Assembly: GCA_934444365.1 (NCBI GenBank)
Contig: CAKSCM010000006.1
Location: 47,941 to 111,940 of the forward strand
DNA from: an uncultured Eubacteriales bacterium
Lineage (GTDB): Bacteria; Bacillota; Clostridia; Oscillospirales; Acutalibacteraceae
Reading direction: 5' to 3'
DNA: 64,000 nucleotides
The notes below the pieces were generated by a model. That model was given only the letters and a program-made list of their open reading frames with translations, searched no databases and was not told the DNA's origin. Position numbers and translations under genes: made by a program. The first letter of the stretch is position 1, and every line of letters starts with the position of its first letter. Below, in pieces: positions 60,917-64,000 of this stretch.

Positions 60917-62008
60917 TCACCTATTAATCTTTGTGTATCCCCAACTCCAATCATAGTCATATGATACACCAGAGTATAGAATAATCTCATAATTGCCAGT
61001 TATTCCGGAAGCGTTGTTTGCAGTCATGTGGTTAGGATATCCCGTAGACCAAAGTGCCGCTATTGATACTTCACCCCACCCATTTTCCGAACTACCAACC
61101 TCACCAACGATACAATTTATACATTGTCCTGTATCCCAGTTAATCAGGACTGCTTTATCTCCTAAGTTTGCTGATCCAGCCCCAGGCATAACAACATAAG
61201 GCATTTGGTATGCATCAAGAACAGTTATTGTTTTTGAACCCCACTCAGATAAAGCCGTATAAGGCTGCCAATTTGAATCAGGTATTTTATTTCCATCTGA
61301 ACCATCCGTACAAATTCGAGGTTGCCCGTAATAAACTGTCTTTCCTTTTTTGCATGGCAATTGGTTTTGCACAGATATATACAAATCGTATTGATCTTTG
61401 TTAATATATCCGTAATTCAAATCGTGATATTCATGCCTTGCATTTGCTTCAGGGCACCACATTCCTGTTGGATCATTGTAGCAAACCGAATTGTTTGCAC
61501 AATATACAAACAAATTACTACCAAACAAAGAATTCTTATCAAGTAACGAATCTGCATTAAGGAATCTGCCTGTAGAGGGGTCGTAGAAGCGGGACTGGAG
61601 CCAGTAGAGCTGGTTCTCGGCGTCGTAGTAATAGCCGCGGTAGCGGAAGGGGTTTATGTTGGCCGGGCAGCTTGTGTCAAGAACACTCGGCGAGCTGTTG
61701 CCTTGACCCTTTGTCGAGAGGACCTTGCCCCACGAATCGTAGGTGTAGGTGTACTGAATTTCTCCCGTAGCGTCGGCTATTGCCACTATGTCGCCTTGAA
61801 GGTTTTTAATAAAATAATACTGCGTTGTTGTGACCGTCGGGTTGGACGATGAGCCGGTCGTGGTCGTTACGTTCATGCCGACCGGCGAGCCGGATTCGTA
61901 GGTGTAGGCCTGTATGTGCTGAACACCGTCATTATTCTGCTTTTTGCTGTCATCTACGTAGTAGACATAACAACATAGCATTGTTAAATATGTAACGCTC
62001 GCTTCCAT
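60917..62008 (-). CDS. Orphan Rhs module with GH75 chitosanase-like C-terminal tip
   Basis: The 363-residue frame opens in element C, enters the Rhs core late at ESGSPVGMNVTT, passes FRYRGYYYDAENQLYW and then carries a unique tip (about 175-363). The tip has YGQPRICTDGSDGNKIPD, then YVVMPGAGSANLGDKAVLIN, CIVGEVGSSENGWGEVSIAAL, which resemble the catalytic domain of GH75 chitosanases (PYVVLP ... GD-A-V, VGD-GP...GE-S). A glycan-directed (wall-acting) toxin is inferred. Not a full Rhs shell. Confidence 0.72.
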   Translation of the reverse strand: MEASVTYLTMLCCYVYYVDDSKKQNNDGVQHIQAYTYESGSPVGMNVTTTTGSSSNPTVTTTQYYFIKNLQGDIVAIADATGEIQYTYTYDSWGKVLSTKGQGNSSPSVLDTSCPANINPFRYRGYYYDAENQLYWLQSRFYDPSTGRFLNADSLLDKNSLFGSNLFVYCANNSVCYNDPTGMWCPEANARHEYHDLNYGYINKDQYDLYISVQNQLPCKKGKTVYYGQPRICTDGSDGNKIPDSNWQPYTALSEWGSKTITVLDAYQMPYVVMPGAGSANLGDKAVLINWDTGQCINCIVGEVGSSENGWGEVSIAALWSTGYPNHMTANNASGITGNYEIILYSGVSYDYDWSWGYTKINR

Positions 62009-62022
62009 ACAAACCTACACCT
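61900..62022 (-). repeat. 123-bp inverted-repeat start element, copy C
   Basis: Bounded by AGGTGTAGGCCTGTATG (61900-61916) and CATACAAACCTACACCT (62006-62022), two mismatches between the arms. It begins 19 bp after the preceding immunity gene and supplies the start of the following orphan Rhs module. Confidence 0.85.
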
Positions 62023-62040
62023 CTGATCAATACAGTAACA

Positions 62041-62364
62041 CTATTTTTCAAACTGCTTTAAAGCATCGTCAAAAATTTTTCCTATGTAGTACTTCGATTC
62101 TTTTCTTGCGCTTTTCTTAAAACGTCTGTATTCCCTTTTGGTGAATTTATAGATGTTAAAATATTCCTCCAGATCGTTATAAGGTTTTTCGCCATCAAAA
62201 TACTCAACAACATTCGCGTAACACATTATTAAATTTGTAGCAGTCACGGCAGAATACTCCGGGTCTTTTGTTGAATCGAAAATAACCTTACATACTAAAT
62301 TATATATTTTACTGTCAGTATAATCCAATAAATACATTAAGTCTTCATTAATCTTAGAATCCAT
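62041..62364 (-). CDS. Probable immunity protein of the main Rhs toxin
   Basis: The 107-residue all-alpha protein (DSKINEDLMYLLDYTDSKIYNLV, LEEYFNIYKFTKREYRRFKKSARKE as recognised pieces) has no signal peptide and should be cytoplasmic, matching a cytoplasm-acting toxin. ATG 62364 follows GGAGAGG and overlaps the Rhs stop by 11 bp, typical of toxin-immunity pairs. No family is recognised. The role is inferred from position and overlap. Confidence 0.7.
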   Translation of the reverse strand: MDSKINEDLMYLLDYTDSKIYNLVCKVIFDSTKDPEYSAVTATNLIMCYANVVEYFDGEKPYNDLEEYFNIYKFTKREYRRFKKSARKESKYYIGKIFDDALKQFEK

Positions 62365-64000
62365 ACATAACCTCTCCACATTCTGTACAAACTTGTTTTC
62401 CTACTACTCCATCTAAGCCATAGCAAAAGCATGCAATTGCTTCCGGTAAGAGGAAATCATCTGCTACTCCAAAACCAGTAGCGTCATCCGCTAAAAGAAT
62501 AATAGCAGCCGTTGCGCCAAAAATAAGATTTGCCATATGCGTCTCATCCATACCCTGTTTTTGAAAATGATTTCTTACACCGCCGCCCGGATAAGCATGT
62601 CTATGTCCCTTTCCTCTTTTTCCAACAACCGTCCAACCTTTTCCACCATGCATATCCTCATCCCAAATCCAATAATCACCATCGTCATCAACCCAGCCCT
62701 TTTCCTTGCTATTTGGCAACTTAACTTTTCTGTTTCCTTTTTTCGGAGGCTTGAAATCAGGATGATCTGGCGGTCTGTTTTTTGGTGCATTTTCATCATT
62801 AGCAAAATCTATATTACTTCCCTTTTTCAAATAACCAACTGCCATCTGATGCTGTTCCGGAGTTTCGTTTCCGAAAGATCCAATAACAAGCATTGTGCCG
62901 GTATAGTCAGCAAATATTACCGGATTATTTGCGCAATACAAGAACATATTTGAACTCGTAAGTCCTTGTCCGGTAATGACAAAAACATCAGAATTAATGA
63001 ATCTACCTGTATTCGGGTCGTAGAAGCGGGACTGGAGCCAGTAGAGCTGGTTCTCGGCGTCGTAATAATAGCCGCGGTAGCGGAAGGGGTTTATGTTGGC
63101 CGGGTTGGTGTGATCGGTAAGGCTCGGCGTTCCGCTTGGACCCGCGATTGAAAGCACCTTGCCCCAGGAATCGTAGGTGTAGCTGCACTTTATCGTTCCG
63201 GTAGCGTCGGTCATTGCCACTATGTCGCCCTGCAGGTTTTTAATGAAATAATACTGGGCCGTTGTGACCGTCGGGTTAGAGGCATTTCCGGTCGTGGTCG
63301 TAACGTTCATGCCGACCGGCGAGCCGGATTCGTCGTAATCGAACCATGCGTCAAAACCCTGTCCGGTGCGCCTTATGAGCATCGTCCCGTCGTAGAAGTT
63401 TTCGTACGAATAATTGATGGGGTAGTCGGGAATTGTGTTGTAGGTAACATCCTGCTTTATCAGCATTCCGTCGGCGTTGTAGCTGTAGGTCGTGTCGTAC
63501 AGACCCGAATAAAAGCGTCTGAGCTGCCGGCCGTAGTCCCACTCGAGGTCGCTGCCGAAATACTTTGTCGGGTTGCCTATTGCGTCGTAGGTGTTGGCAG
63601 GCGTAGTGTAGGTGCGGTCGCCCGAGGAATCGTGAATCACCCTCGTGTAGGACGTCAGCTCATCCTTCCAAAGATCGTTATTGTAGCTGTAGGTGTAGGT
63701 CCTCGACGGATTTACATTTTTGAATATGTACTCCTTTATGGTAATATCCACCGGGTACTCGGTCTTGGTCGTTATGTTGCCGTTTAGATCATAGGCGTAG
63801 GCGGTGCATTTTTGCTCCGGCCGCGAGCACTCCTCTGTCAGCTGACCGAGCTCGTCGTATTCGTAGGTGTAAAGCAAGGTGCCGTCGGAAAGTTCGATCC
63901 TCGTTATGTTGCCGTCAGCGTCGTAGCTGTAAATGTAGCTGCCGAGGGCGTTTGTGTGACGGTGAACAAGTCCCGTGGTGTAGCCGGATTTTGAGGAGGA
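62354..64000 (-). CDS. Main Rhs/YD-repeat polymorphic toxin, C-terminal part, Ntox37-like tip (N-terminus outside the window)
   Basis: The frame is open to the right edge. It contains YD repeats (SYDADGNITRIELSDGTLLYTYEYDELGQL), the core closing motif FRYRGYYYDAENQLYWLQSRFYDPNTGRF, a DYTGTMLVIG joint, then a tip (last about 165 residues) with KLPNSKEKGWVDDDGDYWIWDEDMHGGKGWTVVGKRGKGHRHAYPGGGVR (recognised as GWVDDDGDYW and HAYPGGGVR) resembling polymorphic toxin type 37. It is probably exported and the tip released. The upstream gene part and secretion determinants are not visible. Confidence 0.85.
   Translation of the reverse strand, partial: SSSKSGYTTGLVHRHTNALGSYIYSYDADGNITRIELSDGTLLYTYEYDELGQLTEECSRPEQKCTAYAYDLNGNITTKTEYPVDITIKEYIFKNVNPSRTYTYSYNNDLWKDELTSYTRVIHDSSGDRTYTTPANTYDAIGNPTKYFGSDLEWDYGRQLRRFYSGLYDTTYSYNADGMLIKQDVTYNTIPDYPINYSYENFYDGTMLIRRTGQGFDAWFDYDESGSPVGMNVTTTTGNASNPTVTTAQYYFIKNLQGDIVAMTDATGTIKCSYTYDSWGKVLSIAGPSGTPSLTDHTNPANINPFRYRGYYYDAENQLYWLQSRFYDPNTGRFINSDVFVITGQGLTSSNMFLYCANNPVIFADYTGTMLVIGSFGNETPEQHQMAVGYLKKGSNIDFANDENAPKNRPPDHPDFKPPKKGNRKVKLPNSKEKGWVDDDGDYWIWDEDMHGGKGWTVVGKRGKGHRHAYPGGGVRNHFQKQGMDETHMANLIFGATAAIILLADDATGFGVADDFLLPEAIACFCYGLDGVVGKQVCTECGEVMYGF

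Noticed and set aside
57389..64000. Three 123-bp elements as parts of an IS or intron
   Set aside because: They encode no transposase or reverse transcriptase, have no clear target duplication, and always sit at the start of an Rhs module; a passive MITE remains possible.

Overview
The window looks like part of a chromosome from an anaerobic, probably spore-forming low-GC Gram-positive of the class Clostridia; gut or rumen Oscillospirales-like is my best guess. The evidence is clostridial gene order (ybaB-recR, infC-rpmI-rplT), a SpoIVFA/SpoIVFB-type pair, a class B sortase, D-alanylation of teichoic acids (dlt), dockerin-bearing secreted glycosidase-like proteins, strong AGGAGG-type ribosome sites and sigma-A promoters. 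No tRNA, 16S/23S rRNA, CRISPR array or complete insertion sequence was seen.

Layout. 1-2.5 kb: end of ybaB, recR, smpB and an esterase-like hydrolase. 2.7-5.8 kb: a zinc-uptake operon (zur-znuA-znuC-znuB) with a palindromic operator on its promoter. 6-8.4 kb: a membrane protein and an ECF-type sigma factor with a large unknown C-terminal half. 8.6-13.7 kb: folE-folP-folB-def, a small acidic membrane protein, corA behind a leader that encodes a short peptide overlapping a terminator hairpin, and hisE-rnhA. 13.8-14.1 kb: RNase P RNA. 14.2-21.2 kb: SpoIVFA/SpoIVFB-like pair, trmK, a polysaccharide flippase, recG. 21.3-21.6 kb: a hairpin-rich repeat element. 21.7-26.9 kb: phosphatase, sortase B, a zinc-ribbon protein, efp, fba and the infC operon, whose infC starts with ATT. 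27-28.6 kb: a period-4 degenerate repeat and a sortase-type pilin-like protein. 28.7-34.2 kb: acyl-CoA ligase with an XRE-cupin regulator, CPBP protease, tadA, rsmA. 34.7-48.2 kb: solute-binding lipoprotein, two dockerin proteins, sugar isomerase and kinase, D,D-carboxypeptidase, phosphoesterase, and a SUMF1-like/GH42-like fusion. 48.5-52 kb: two U32 proteins. 52.4-57.1 kb: dltA-B-C-D plus a 49-residue dltX at the operon's end.

57.3-64 kb (minus strand) is the most unusual part: a polymorphic-toxin (Rhs/YD-repeat) locus laid out as a tandem cassette array. The main rhs gene enters from the right edge and ends in an Ntox37-like toxin tip with its immunity gene. Three further modules follow. 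Each begins with the same 123-bp element bounded by 17-bp inverted repeats, which carries a ribosome site, an ATG and about 32 codons fused in frame to a different point of the Rhs core. The second and third toxin tips (GH75 chitosanase-like and DUF4329/JAB-like) are each followed by a lipoprotein gene, the likely immunity partner. The last module is truncated and runs in frame into a piece of a serine recombinase. The inverted repeats should fold over the ribosome site of each orphan module. I propose a reservoir of translationally muted toxin tips for exchange into the main rhs gene.
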